The notes: a model not told the origin generated them from the letters alone. 64,000 nucleotides of DNA from Scytonema sp045865695 (GCF_045865695.1 NZ_BAACAP010000244.1:1-64000), one strand, 5' to 3'; numbered from the stretch's first letter, positions 15,757 through 25,196 are shown. A program made the numbers and translations.

Positions 15757-18126
15757 TCAATCTGCTTCACCAATCAGCAAAAAAGCAGACCAATCACTGG
15801 GATTGGGATACTTCTTCATGGTCGTTAACATCGCTTGTCTGAGTGCGATGGCTTTATCCTGATGTACTTTTAACTGCCGATAAAACTCTGGCATAAAAAA
15901 GGCAGTCGATTCATCCGATACCCGCCACAAAGAAACTACAATACTTGGTGTCCCAGCAGAAATAAATGCACGCGGTAAGCCAATAACTCCATCTCCAGTA
16001 ATCCTACCTCTGCCAGTATCGCACGCGCTTAAGACCACTAATTCTGCTTTGAGCTTCATCTTTAACACTTCATCCGCACTGAGCAGACCATCATCTTCAG
16101 CATCAGGTGATAAGGCTACAGCACCAGGTATTCCCGGTTCACCTAAATTTTCGAGTAAGCCGTGTGTGGCAAAATGAATGTAGTTCGCTTGAGTCATTTG
16201 TTTGGTGACTACAGCTTTTGTGGCGCGATCTCCAGTAATGGGCTGAGTTTCAAACATTTGGGCAATGGTAGTGGCTTCTTGTTGTGCTCCAGGTAAAGAT
16301 TCCAATCGTTCAGGAGTTGCACCAATTGTGGCAGGAACTTTTGGCATGGTAGGATTCCCCACAATCATCATCGCGTTGCTTGTTTTAGTAGATGGTTGAG
16401 ATTTTAACGCCAATTTTTTTTGATGAGTCAGTTGCAGGACTTGAATCGAAGGAGCAATAGAGATAGTGTATTTTTCAATCAGGAATTTCTGGTCTTTTGG
16501 GTCTTGGAGAGCGGCAAAGGGAACGAGGAACAGAGATTCATGGGGAACAAAAATGATACGAGAATCAGGATTATTAGGCAGTTGCTTAGCGATGGGTTGA
16601 ATCAGTAACGAATACATCTGTTGCAAACAGAGATTCCCTCTGCAAGCGGGATGGCGAATATTCTCAATAGATGATGGAGTAGATAGGATATCATGCGTTT
16701 TAGAGACAGAAGAGCGGGTTTGACGAATCAAGCGAGTAATGAGATCGTTAACCAAACTACGTTGAGGGGAAGTCCCTTCAGCCAGGGTTGCAGCAGCAAT
16801 ACGAGCATCCTCTGCAAAAGTGCCTAAATTTTTATCTTTGAGATTAGTTTTTTGGAAGACAACTTCGCCATTGGGTTTCACCACCCAGATATACAGATCA
16901 TCCCAGGCAATGGAATAGTAGACGATAGTGGCATTTTGTTGTTTGGCAACAAGGCGGATTTGTTGAATTTTTGGGACAGGAGAAGATGAGAGTTGTTGCT
17001 GTTGAACGATCAGTTCAGCAAAAGCGCGAGCGCGACCACGTTCGGCGATTTCGAGGGCAGTATTATTTTGCTTTTGGGCAATGAGGGCTTGTTGTAACAG
17101 ACGGTAAGTATCAGCTTGGGTTTCAAAGATAGAGACTTTAAAAGCGTCGTTATCACCTAAGCTAGCTCTTTGGGATTCCCAAACTGTAATTGCAGAGTGG
17201 AGATTTGTTTCGGCAGCTTGCGGGCTGTGAGAATGAAGCAGAGCTAGTCCCAAATTGTTTAGAGATTTTCCCTCTCCAAGTCGGTCACCAACCGCTCTTG
17301 CGATCGCTAAACTTTGCCGATGGTATTGTATTGCCTGTTTATAATTTCCCAGTCCCGCGTAAGCATTTCCCAGACCACCCAGAGACCGATCCTCTCCTTG
17401 TCTGTAACTAATCTTCCTTGCTATTGCCAAACTCTGCTGATGGTACTGTATTGCCTGTTTGTAATTTCCAAGTCCGGTGTAAGCATTTCCTAGATTATCC
17501 AGAGACCAACCCTCACCTTGTTTGTCACCAATCTCTCTTGCAATTGCCAAACTCTGCAAGTAATACTCAATTGCCTGTTTATAGCTTCCGAGTGAATAGT
17601 AAGCGTTTCCCAAACTACTCAGAGATCGCCCCTCTCCTTCTTTGTCAATTGTGCCTATGATGACCAACCTCTGCTGATGGTACTGTATTGCCTGTTTGTA
17701 GTCTCCAAGTGAGTAGTAAACATTTCCCAAACCACCTAGAGATCGCCCCTCCCCTGGTCGATCGCCAATTTCTCTTGCAATTGCCAATCGCTGCTGATGG
17801 TACTCAATCGCCTGTTTGTAGTTTCCGAGCTCATTGTAAGCTAGCCCCATACCTCCCAGAGATGCCCCCTGACCCTGTCGGTCTTTGATACTTTGGTAAA
17901 TCTTCAGTGCTTGTTGGTAAGAACGCAACGCCGCTTCAAACTGGCTAGTATTCAATTGCTGGTTACCTTGCTTAAAAAGTTTATCTGCTTCTTGTTTGCG
18001 GTTGTCTGTAGTTTGAGCGACTGCTCGCATGGACACCAATACAACTGGCAAATTCATCATTAACGGAGCTGCCGTACTTGACAGCAATACAATCAGAAAC
18101 GCTGAACCAACTTTTCTCACCTGCAT
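15757..18126 (-). CDS. TPR-CHAT protein (caspase-like peptidase family)
   Basis: 789 residues. An N-terminal signal/membrane segment (about 8-38) is followed by roughly seven 40-residue tetratricopeptide repeats (GLGNAYYSLGSYKQAIEYY type) up to about residue 330, a linker, and a C-terminal CHAT domain. The catalytic pair is visible as His in IHFATHGLLEN and Cys in VVLSACDTGRG. CHAT is a clan CD cysteine peptidase fold related to caspases and separase. A paralogue with nearly the same C-terminus lies at 21661-24267. The gene is the last of a five-gene leftward set. Substrate unknown. Confidence 0.88.
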   Translation of the reverse strand: MQVRKVGSAFLIVLLSSTAAPLMMNLPVVLVSMRAVAQTTDNRKQEADKLFKQGNQQLNTSQFEAALRSYQQALKIYQSIKDRQGQGASLGGMGLAYNELGNYKQAIEYHQQRLAIAREIGDRPGEGRSLGGLGNVYYSLGDYKQAIQYHQQRLVIIGTIDKEGEGRSLSSLGNAYYSLGSYKQAIEYYLQSLAIAREIGDKQGEGWSLDNLGNAYTGLGNYKQAIQYHQQSLAIARKISYRQGEDRSLGGLGNAYAGLGNYKQAIQYHRQSLAIARAVGDRLGEGKSLNNLGLALLHSHSPQAAETNLHSAITVWESQRASLGDNDAFKVSIFETQADTYRLLQQALIAQKQNNTALEIAERGRARAFAELIVQQQQLSSSPVPKIQQIRLVAKQQNATIVYYSIAWDDLYIWVVKPNGEVVFQKTNLKDKNLGTFAEDARIAAATLAEGTSPQRSLVNDLITRLIRQTRSSVSKTHDILSTPSSIENIRHPACRGNLCLQQMYSLLIQPIAKQLPNNPDSRIIFVPHESLFLVPFAALQDPKDQKFLIEKYTISIAPSIQVLQLTHQKKLALKSQPSTKTSNAMMIVGNPTMPKVPATIGATPERLESLPGAQQEATTIAQMFETQPITGDRATKAVVTKQMTQANYIHFATHGLLENLGEPGIPGAVALSPDAEDDGLLSADEVLKMKLKAELVVLSACDTGRGRITGDGVIGLPRAFISAGTPSIVVSLWRVSDESTAFFMPEFYRQLKVHQDKAIALRQAMLTTMKKYPNPSDWSAFLLIGEAD

Positions 18127-18147
18127 ATTGCATATTCCCCAGCTACT

Positions 18148-18957
18148 TTATCTAGATGTTGTATCAGCATTGGAAGGAAGAGGATAAGTTGTCCAAGTCT
18201 TGGGAGCATCTTCAGGTAAGCCCATTAATCGCAACACATTCGCCCAATCTGTTTGTATTGTTACATCTTGTGGATTTTGCTGCCGTAATTCTGCTAATTT
18301 TGTTAATGTTTCATACCATAGTTGGCTGTCTGTATACACAAAGACCTGCTCCCTACCAGATGTTGATTTCAATCTTTGATTGAGGTTACTATCAGCAGCA
18401 GTATGCTTTAACCAACCGTTGACTGTGACATCAGCAGATCGGTCTTCAGGATTACAAATAGCGGAAAAAGCCCATCGATAAGTCTTGTTGGGTTCAAGAG
18501 GGAGTATCTTGCTTGGCATTTGCAGACGAATAATCCCTGGTTGCGATCGCAAAGGAAAGATTTCAGAACCAATCTCTTTGCCTTGTTCATTCAACAGCAA
18601 GAATTCTGCTTTTACTTGTTCAATGGGTAAGCGAGGGATGTAAAACCAAAAAGTTGGGCGTTGACTAATGGTTTGCTCGATAAAAGGAACTCCATTGTCT
18701 GTCGATGGTACTAAAGCTATAATTTGTTGGCTTAATTGTCTGCATGGACCGCGTACAGCACCTCCCCGTTTACGACCTTTAGCTACGCCACCCGGACGAG
18801 TACCGAAGAAAAAGCGTTTCACTCTTTCACTTAAGTTAGGTCTACTTTTGGTGTTTTGTGCTTGGACTGATGAAAGAAAAAATAGAGAGTGAGTCAACGA
18901 TAAAAGTAAAATGCTACTTAAAACAATCGTACTTTTAGCTAATGTCTGTTTATTCAT
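18148..18957 (-). CDS. DUF928 protein, exported
   Basis: 269 residues with a clear signal peptide (hydrophobic 10-33, cleavage after VQA). The mature part begins with a basic stretch (KGRKRGGAVRGPC) and has the DUF928 features: APST-like start LVPSTDNGVPFIEQTISQRP, PTFWFYIPR, and the C-terminal WY-TL-KLAELR region. DUF928 proteins commonly accompany CHAT and CHASE2 genes in cyanobacteria; role unknown. It is 21 bp from the TPR-CHAT gene and 18 bp from the CHASE2 gene, so co-transcription is likely. Confidence 0.82.
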   Translation of the reverse strand: MNKQTLAKSTIVLSSILLLSLTHSLFFLSSVQAQNTKSRPNLSERVKRFFFGTRPGGVAKGRKRGGAVRGPCRQLSQQIIALVPSTDNGVPFIEQTISQRPTFWFYIPRLPIEQVKAEFLLLNEQGKEIGSEIFPLRSQPGIIRLQMPSKILPLEPNKTYRWAFSAICNPEDRSADVTVNGWLKHTAADSNLNQRLKSTSGREQVFVYTDSQLWYETLTKLAELRQQNPQDVTIQTDWANVLRLMGLPEDAPKTWTTYPLPSNADTTSR

Positions 18958-18975
18958 ATAATTTTTTAATAAAAA

Positions 18976-20673
18976 TTAAGTGTGTTTCCGAGAAAGATAA
19001 CGAATAAAAATTAATCCAGAACTAGTGATGGTAAATGCTATTCCTGCTGGTATGAAAGGAATCCACAGACTGGCAAAAGTTAAACTCATTAAACAGATAA
19101 TGTATAAAACCAAAATACTGGCAGTGATGACTAAGCCTATTGTCTTTAATGAACGCCAGTAGCAGACCAAGAACCCACCGAAGAAAGACCAAACACCGAT
19201 CCAAATTATTTCTATACCCTGTGACCAGACGCGCAATAACGACCGCCCATCAAGTACAGTGCTAAGAATTTGACTGACCATGTGTGCGTGTACAGTGACA
19301 CCATTCATAGTACCATAGGGTGTAGACCACTCATCGCGGGGTCCTTCTTGATAAGCATAACTCCCAACTAATACAATTTTGTCATTGATCTCTTCACCAT
19401 CAAATTTATTGTTGAAAACGTCTTCAAGGGTTAGTACTTTGGCAATTTTGCCCGAAATAGTTGCTCGATAATTTAGTAAGACTTGATAACCCGAAGAATC
19501 TATGCCCTGATAACCACTTGTAAAAGATTGTACTACAGGAAAAGTAAAGTTACCTATGCGTGGATTTTCTCCTTCGCGAATAATAGCTTTGTACTTTTTA
19601 TTGTCCTGTTCTTGTTCCAAATAGCGTCGTGCTAACAACAAGCTAAAAGACTCTTTTGTTCGACACTCAGTTCCTGGAATTATATCTTGAGCCATTAAAT
19701 GACGACGCACATGACCATCAGTGTCGGTCACAAAATCACTAAAACCAACTTTTTCTCTAACATTCTCTAAAGATACAATCTCTGGTGCTGGAGGGACTCC
19801 TGGCGCGATAGTATTACCTTCTTCGTCGGTAGCGGGTACTTTACAGACCGTTACTATATTTTTTTGTTGCAATCTATTGACTAAATCTGGTATTGCAGAA
19901 TCTGCACGAAATGCGCGGTACAAATCTAGTCCAATCAGTCTTGGTTTATGCTGTTCTAAAATAGCTAAAAGTTTATTTAGAGAGGGGTCTCGTAAGGAAT
20001 TCCCATATCCCTTTTCTCTTCTTTTATCCTGCTCTAGGATATCTCGATCTGCGATCGCTACAATGACAAGGCGATTATCTTCTTTCTCTTCTAATAATCT
20101 TGCTTGCATCAGGTGGTCAAAAGTCTTCAATTCCAACCACTCCAATACAGCAAAAAAACGTACCCCTACTAATCCACTAGTAACAATTAAACTTATTATA
20201 AATGCTTTTCTTATACTCGATCCGCTTTTTAAAAATCTCAGAAAAAGTTCTCTAACTTTAAAAAAAATATGAAGATAATTTCCTTGTATAGAGATTTCCG
20301 TATTGAGAAAATTTAAGGATTCTATTGGTGAGGAAGTAGATGTTATTACATTATCTAGTTTGACATAGTGTTCATTGTTAATTTTACGAACAATAGCATC
20401 TAATCGAGATACGTACTTACTTCCTTGAAAAGTTAACTGCAACTCTTGAGAAAGTTTATAAATGGCAGTTTCTAATTTTCTTTTTTGTAATAAATCAATC
20501 AGTTCTACGACAAAATCATGCGTGCTAATTGTCCCGATAGCACTGAATTCTGCTGGATCGATGTCAATTTCTATACATAAAGCTCTCCGCCGATCTGGAT
20601 CGGCACGCCGACTTAATTCTAAAAGTTCTCTCAGAGTTTTGATGTCCGAATCATCTAAGTCTTCTAGAGACAT
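18976..20673 (-). CDS. CHASE2 sensor with N-terminal effector-associated-type domain
   Basis: 565 residues. Residues 1-100 form a helical domain (LDDSDIKTLRELLELSRRAD, then IYKLSQELQ) that is clearly homologous to the C-terminal domain of the CHAT protein encoded next door. A membrane helix at about 160-180 leads into an extracellular CHASE2 domain (IADRDILEQDK, LIGLDLYRAFRADSA, then GVTVHAHMVSQILS), followed by three C-terminal membrane helices. No kinase, cyclase or other output domain follows, so signalling would pass through the N-terminal domain, presumably by homotypic contact with the CHAT partner. Confidence 0.85.
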   Translation of the reverse strand: MSLEDLDDSDIKTLRELLELSRRADPDRRRALCIEIDIDPAEFSAIGTISTHDFVVELIDLLQKRKLETAIYKLSQELQLTFQGSKYVSRLDAIVRKINNEHYVKLDNVITSTSSPIESLNFLNTEISIQGNYLHIFFKVRELFLRFLKSGSSIRKAFIISLIVTSGLVGVRFFAVLEWLELKTFDHLMQARLLEEKEDNRLVIVAIADRDILEQDKRREKGYGNSLRDPSLNKLLAILEQHKPRLIGLDLYRAFRADSAIPDLVNRLQQKNIVTVCKVPATDEEGNTIAPGVPPAPEIVSLENVREKVGFSDFVTDTDGHVRRHLMAQDIIPGTECRTKESFSLLLARRYLEQEQDNKKYKAIIREGENPRIGNFTFPVVQSFTSGYQGIDSSGYQVLLNYRATISGKIAKVLTLEDVFNNKFDGEEINDKIVLVGSYAYQEGPRDEWSTPYGTMNGVTVHAHMVSQILSTVLDGRSLLRVWSQGIEIIWIGVWSFFGGFLVCYWRSLKTIGLVITASILVLYIICLMSLTFASLWIPFIPAGIAFTITSSGLIFIRYLSRKHT

Positions 20674-20715
20674 ATTAATTTCTGATTAAGATGTACGTGT
20701 ATTCACTAAATCAAA

Positions 20716-21639
20716 CTATTCAGGATTAATTTTAGCCATAATGGCTCTTAATTTGGAATAATATCCTCCCCCTTTAAAATCAGATGCTAATTTTTGACAA
20801 AGTTTATAAATTGAGCTTTGTAATTTCCGTTTCTGCAATAAATCAACAAGTTCAACAGCAAAGTCATTTTCAGCTAGTATCCAGATAGCGCTCAAGTCTC
20901 CGGAATTGATGCCAATTTCGATACATAGCGCCTTGCGTCTATCAGCAGCAGCTCGTCCGCTTAGTTGTAAAAGCTCCCGTAAAGTTTCCATATCTCGGTC
21001 GTCGAGTTCCTGGTTGGTTTCTATTGGGGGATTATTCATGAGAGAATCATTCCCAGGTAAAGGAGTAGATGGTTGATTAAGCATTAAAACAGGAATTTGC
21101 CCCTGAGAAATATTTTCTAGCTGTAGTGCCACCAATGCTTCGTCAAAGGCTCTTTGGAATATATTTAAATTATTATCTGGATATTCATAACCCAAAGTAT
21201 CATAAAAACCTTGAGAGAACGCGATCGCAGCTTGGTCTTGAATCGCTTGGTTCATGCCAATGACACAATTAATATATTGATGGATAGCTGTAGCAGATTG
21301 AGCGGAGTGACAAGCATTAAGCAGTACGCACTTTACGTAATCTTTATGTAATTTAAAGAGTTGCGCCAATCCCTCTGGTGTAACTTCCTTATTATTCCCT
21401 TCATTATCTTCTAATACTAAACTGCCATCCTCCAAGCCATGACCGCAGAAATGAACAATAGAAGGACGTTCCTCTGCGATCGCTCGGCGAATATCTTGGG
21501 GACGAACAGCTGTTCTCAAACTTATTTCCAAGTTATCTCGTTTTGCAGCTCGTCGGAAGGCTTCTTCAATTTCTCGAATTTCTTTGTTTAAGCGTAGACC
21601 ACGAGGAATGGCTGTTAATAGTAATACTTTTTGTTGCAC
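20716..21639 (-). CDS. CHAT/caspase-like protein with C-terminal effector-associated-type domain
   Basis: 307 residues. The N-terminal 200 residues are a compact CHAT/caspase-like domain starting VLLLTAIPRGLRL, with catalytic His67 in VHFCGHG and Cys110 in LLNACHS. After a linker, residues about 213-305 (LDDRDMETLRELLQLSGRAA, then IYKLCQKL and a KINPE end) match the N-terminal domain of the CHASE2 protein. This is the adaptor logic described for bacterial conflict systems, where small death-like domains link a sensor to an effector. No TPRs and no signal peptide, so cytoplasmic. Confidence 0.85.
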   Translation of the reverse strand: MQQKVLLLTAIPRGLRLNKEIREIEEAFRRAAKRDNLEISLRTAVRPQDIRRAIAEERPSIVHFCGHGLEDGSLVLEDNEGNNKEVTPEGLAQLFKLHKDYVKCVLLNACHSAQSATAIHQYINCVIGMNQAIQDQAAIAFSQGFYDTLGYEYPDNNLNIFQRAFDEALVALQLENISQGQIPVLMLNQPSTPLPGNDSLMNNPPIETNQELDDRDMETLRELLQLSGRAAADRRKALCIEIGINSGDLSAIWILAENDFAVELVDLLQKRKLQSSIYKLCQKLASDFKGGGYYSKLRAIMAKINPE

Positions 21640-21660
21640 TCGTTCAACTCCTTAAAACAA

Positions 21661-24267
21661 CTACTCAGCTTCACCAATAAGTAGAAAAGCAGACCAATCA
21701 CTGGGATGAGGATACTTCTTCATCGTCGTTAACATTGCTTGTCTGAGTGCAATGGCTTTATCTTTGTGTACTTTTAACTGTCGGTAAAACTCTGGCATGA
21801 AAAAGGCAGTCGATTCATCCGATACACGCCATAAAGAAACTACAATACTTGGTGTCCCAGCAGAAATAAATGCACGTGGTAAACCAATAACTCCATCTCC
21901 AGTAATTCTTCCCCTGCCAGTATCGCACGCGCTTAAGACCACTAATTCTGCTTTGAGCTTCATCTTTAACACTTCATCCGCACTGAGCAGACCATCATCT
22001 TGAGCATCAGGCGCTAAGGCGACAGCACCAGGAATTCCCGGTTCACCTAAATTTTCTAATAAGCCGTGTGTGGCAAAATGAATGTAGTTCGCCTGAGTCA
22101 TGTGTTTGGTGACTACAGCTTTTGTGGCGCGATCGCCAGTTAATGGCGCAGTCTGAAACATTTGGGCAATAGTAGTAGCTTCTTGTTGTGCTCCAGGTAA
22201 AGATTCCAGTGGCGCGGGAGTTGCACCATTGATGGAAGGAACTTTTGGCATCTTCGGATTCCCGACAACCATCATTGAGTCAGTTTTTGTCGATGGTCGA
22301 GATTTTAATGCTAGTTTTTTTTGATGAGTCAGTTGCAGAACGTGAATTGAAGGTGCGATGGCGATGGTATGTTTTTCAATCAGGAATTTCTGGTCTTTTT
22401 GGTCTTGGAGAGCGGCAAAGGGAACGAGGAACAGCGATTCATGGGGGACAAAAATGACGCGGGAATCAGGATGAGTTGGTAGTTGTTTGGCAATGGGTTG
22501 AATCAGTAACGAATACATCTGTTGCAAACAGAGATTCCCTCTGCAACTGGGGCGACGAACACCATCAGATGATGGAGCCGATGAAGAATCATCCGTTTTT
22601 GCGACCGCAGAACGGGTTTGACGAACCCAGCCAGTAATCAACTCGTCAGCGACACTTTGTGGTGGAGAATTCCCTTCCGCGAGGTTAACTGCGGCACTAC
22701 GGGTATCCTCTGCAAAGGTGCCTAAATTTTTATTTTTTAAGTCAGCGTTGTGGAAGACCACTTCACCATTGAGTTTCACCACCCAGATGTAGAGGTGATT
22801 CCAGGCAATGGAATAGTAGACAATCGTAGCTTTTTGTTGTTTAGCGACGAGACGGATTTGTGAAAGATTGGGAGGAGGAGAAGAAGAGAGTTGTTGTTGT
22901 TCAATAATTAATTCGGCAAAAGCGCGAGCACGACCGCGTTCGGCAATGACCAAAGCATTATCAGATTGTTTTTGAGCGATGAGAGCTTGTTGTAAAAGGC
23001 GGTAGGTATGAGCTTGGGTATCAAACAAAGAAACTTTGAAAGTGTGATTGTTACCGAGTCGTTCGCGTTGAGATTCCAAAACAGTGATGGCATCGCGGAG
23101 ATATTGTTCTGCTGGTTTTGATTGTCCAAAATTCAGATAACTCAGCCCTAAATTATTCAGAGAATTCCCTTCACCATATCGGTCACCGATGGCACGGGCA
23201 ATTTCCAAATGTTGCTGGTGGTATTTGATGGCTTGTTTGTACTCTCCCAGGGAAGAGTAAGCAAGTCCGAGATTGCCAAGAGTTGCACCCTCACCATTAC
23301 GGTTACCGATGGCGCGGGCGATTTCCAAACTTTGTTGGTGGTATTGGATGGCTTGTTTGTACTCTCCCAGGGAGCGGTAAGCAAGTCCCAGATTGCCAAG
23401 AGTTGCACCCTCACCATTACGGTTACCGATGGCGCGGGCGATTTCCAAATGTTGCTGGTGGTATTGGATGGCTTGTTTGTACTCTCCTAGGGAATTGTAA
23501 GCATTTCCCAAACCACTCAGAGAAGCACCCTCACCATTACGGTCATCGATGGCGCGGGCAATTTCCAAATGTTGCTGGTGGTATTGGATGGCTTGTTTGT
23601 ACTCTCCTAGGGAGTCGTAAGCATTTCCCAGATTGCCCAGAGCTGCACCTTCCCCATATCGGTTACCGATGGCGCGGGCGATTTCCAAACTCTGCTGGTG
23701 GTATTTGATGGCTTGTTTGTACTCTCCGAGGGAAGAGTAAGCAACTCCCAGATTGCCCAGAGTTGCGCCCTCACCTAATCGGTTACCAATGGCGCGTTTG
23801 ATTTCCAAACTCTGTTGGTGGTATTTGATGGCTTGTTTGTACTCTCCCAGGGAGTCGTAAGCAAGTCCGAGATTGCCCAGAGAATTCCCCTCACCATACC
23901 GATCGCCGATAGCATGGGCGATTTCCAAATGTTGCTGGTAGTATTTGATGGCTTGTTTGTACTCTCCGAGGGAAGAGTAAGTATTTCCCAGATTACCCAG
24001 AGAATTCCCCTCACCTAATTGATCGCCAATGCTTTGATATATTTTCAGTGCCTGCTCGTAAGAATTCAATGCCGCTTTGTATTGGCTGGTTTTAAACTGT
24101 TGGTTACCTTGCTTTAATAATTTGTCTGCTTCTTGCTTGCGGTTGTCTGTGGTTTGAGCGGCTACCCGCATAGAGACAGATACAGCTGGCAAACTCACTA
24201 TTAACGGTGCTGCCGTACTTGCTAGTAATGTAATTAGAAAGGCAAAACCAACTTTTCTCTTTTGCAT
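21661..24267 (-). CDS. TPR-CHAT protein, longer paralogue
   Basis: 868 residues. Signal/membrane segment at about 8-38, then nine or so 40-residue TPRs of unusually uniform sequence (NLGLAYSSLGEYKQAIKYHQ type) up to about 385; the DNA shows this as 120-bp tandem units between about 23140 and 24020. The C-terminal CHAT domain carries His in IHFATHGLLEN and Cys in VVLSACDTGRG, almost identical to the 15757 paralogue. It is the first gene of the leftward cluster. The uniform repeats suggest recent expansion or gene conversion. Confidence 0.88.
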   Translation of the reverse strand: MQKRKVGFAFLITLLASTAAPLIVSLPAVSVSMRVAAQTTDNRKQEADKLLKQGNQQFKTSQYKAALNSYEQALKIYQSIGDQLGEGNSLGNLGNTYSSLGEYKQAIKYYQQHLEIAHAIGDRYGEGNSLGNLGLAYDSLGEYKQAIKYHQQSLEIKRAIGNRLGEGATLGNLGVAYSSLGEYKQAIKYHQQSLEIARAIGNRYGEGAALGNLGNAYDSLGEYKQAIQYHQQHLEIARAIDDRNGEGASLSGLGNAYNSLGEYKQAIQYHQQHLEIARAIGNRNGEGATLGNLGLAYRSLGEYKQAIQYHQQSLEIARAIGNRNGEGATLGNLGLAYSSLGEYKQAIKYHQQHLEIARAIGDRYGEGNSLNNLGLSYLNFGQSKPAEQYLRDAITVLESQRERLGNNHTFKVSLFDTQAHTYRLLQQALIAQKQSDNALVIAERGRARAFAELIIEQQQLSSSPPPNLSQIRLVAKQQKATIVYYSIAWNHLYIWVVKLNGEVVFHNADLKNKNLGTFAEDTRSAAVNLAEGNSPPQSVADELITGWVRQTRSAVAKTDDSSSAPSSDGVRRPSCRGNLCLQQMYSLLIQPIAKQLPTHPDSRVIFVPHESLFLVPFAALQDQKDQKFLIEKHTIAIAPSIHVLQLTHQKKLALKSRPSTKTDSMMVVGNPKMPKVPSINGATPAPLESLPGAQQEATTIAQMFQTAPLTGDRATKAVVTKHMTQANYIHFATHGLLENLGEPGIPGAVALAPDAQDDGLLSADEVLKMKLKAELVVLSACDTGRGRITGDGVIGLPRAFISAGTPSIVVSLWRVSDESTAFFMPEFYRQLKVHKDKAIALRQAMLTTMKKYPHPSDWSAFLLIGEAE

Positions 24268-24558
24268 ATTCGTTTACAGAATCATATATCAGAATTAGCC
24301 ATTAGTATGAATGCTGATTACCTTGTATAAATACACTAATACTTCACCTGATTCGGAAATTTCAGTAAAAAATTTATGATTTATCCATGATTTTTGGGAA
24401 ATGTCAGGTGTATTATCTGAAATGAGTGACTTTCAGGCTAAAAAAACAGATCGTAAAGAAGCAAATTCAGGTAAATTTAGAGCACAGATACTTTTTCGAC
24501 TTGAAACACGATAAGCACTTACTTTACCAAACTCAAAAACCTTAATAGGAGCAAATTT
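24268..24558. promoter_or_regulatory. Region between the CHAT cluster and a CcbP-like gene
   Basis: Divergent 291-bp gap that must hold the promoter of the leftward CHAT cluster. I see no clear operator. TAGGAG at 24546-24551 is a ribosome site for the ATG at 24559. Confidence 0.35.
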
Positions 24559-24927
24559 ATGTCCAAGGTTGAACGAGACGAAAACTGAGAAGAACGTATC
24601 CATATGGAAGCCGTTGTTGATGCATACCATGAAGAAGAACGGGCAATGGGATGGTACTATTACCTTGATGACAGACTTCATTTTCCCTTCCAAGCCAAGT
24701 GGATAAGCCGTAAGCGTCCAGAAGGAAGAGATGTTGAGGTCATAGAAATGTCGCCAGAAGATGATTGTTTGCACGATATGTTTGTAGAGGTGCGATATCA
24801 AGAGAGAACCGTTGACGATATTTTTTCCGCACATCTATCTGAAATTAAACCAATAGATGTTGATGAGGAAACGGCAGAAGCCATAGCTGACTGGCATTAT
24901 TGGGTAGCAAAGGGATACGAGTTTTAA
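24559..24927 (+). pseudogene. CcbP-like calcium-binding protein gene with an in-frame stop
   Basis: From ATG 24559, preceded by TAGGAG, the frame reads MSKVERDEN, then TGA (24586-24588), then continues in the same frame EERIHMEAVVDAYHEEERAM and on to 24927. The family normally reads straight through here, so the TGA looks like a CGA-to-TGA nonsense change. Re-start at ATG 24604 could give a 107-residue protein with the conserved core GWYYYLDDRLHFPFQAKW and acidic PEDDC. CcbP of Anabaena sequesters Ca2+ and is removed during heterocyst differentiation; whether this relative still binds Ca2+ is unknown. Confidence 0.6.
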
Positions 24928-25018
24928 TGATTGGGGAAAGTAGATACTTAAGTTGACATGATATGGACAAAATTTGAATGGGCTGTTGCTCCGTCGTAAG
25001 CGATCGCACTATAATATG

Positions 25019-25196
25019 GCTATAATTCAGAGCTAAAAGCAACCGAGATTAGGTTTCCTATGGCTGTATATACAGAAATTTGTTAGAGAGCGATCGCTTT
25101 ACTTAAACAATTACCAGGAGAATCTTTAGTAAAGGCTGTTGAATTTTTGGAAGCCCTTTCTTTTGAAGCGTTACGAGTATCAGAACATTTTTATCA
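25019..25196 (+). pseudogene. Degenerate second copy of the 15341 gene (right direct repeat)
   Basis: Starts GCTATAATTCAGAGCTAAAAG and includes ATG 25060, then an early stop (TAG after MAVYTEIC). It matches 15301-15480 at close to 90% and loses similarity after about 25196. No ORF survives. Together with the left copy it brackets the CHAT cluster. The remaining gap sequence up to 25267 shows nothing. Confidence 0.75.

Noticed and set aside
23209..23708. Repetitive ORFs on the plus strand opposite the TPR units
   Set aside because: They arise from reading the 120-bp TPR repeats backwards.
24433..24834. 133-codon ORF opposite the CcbP-like gene
   Set aside because: The plus strand has the conserved protein; the minus frame has no family features.
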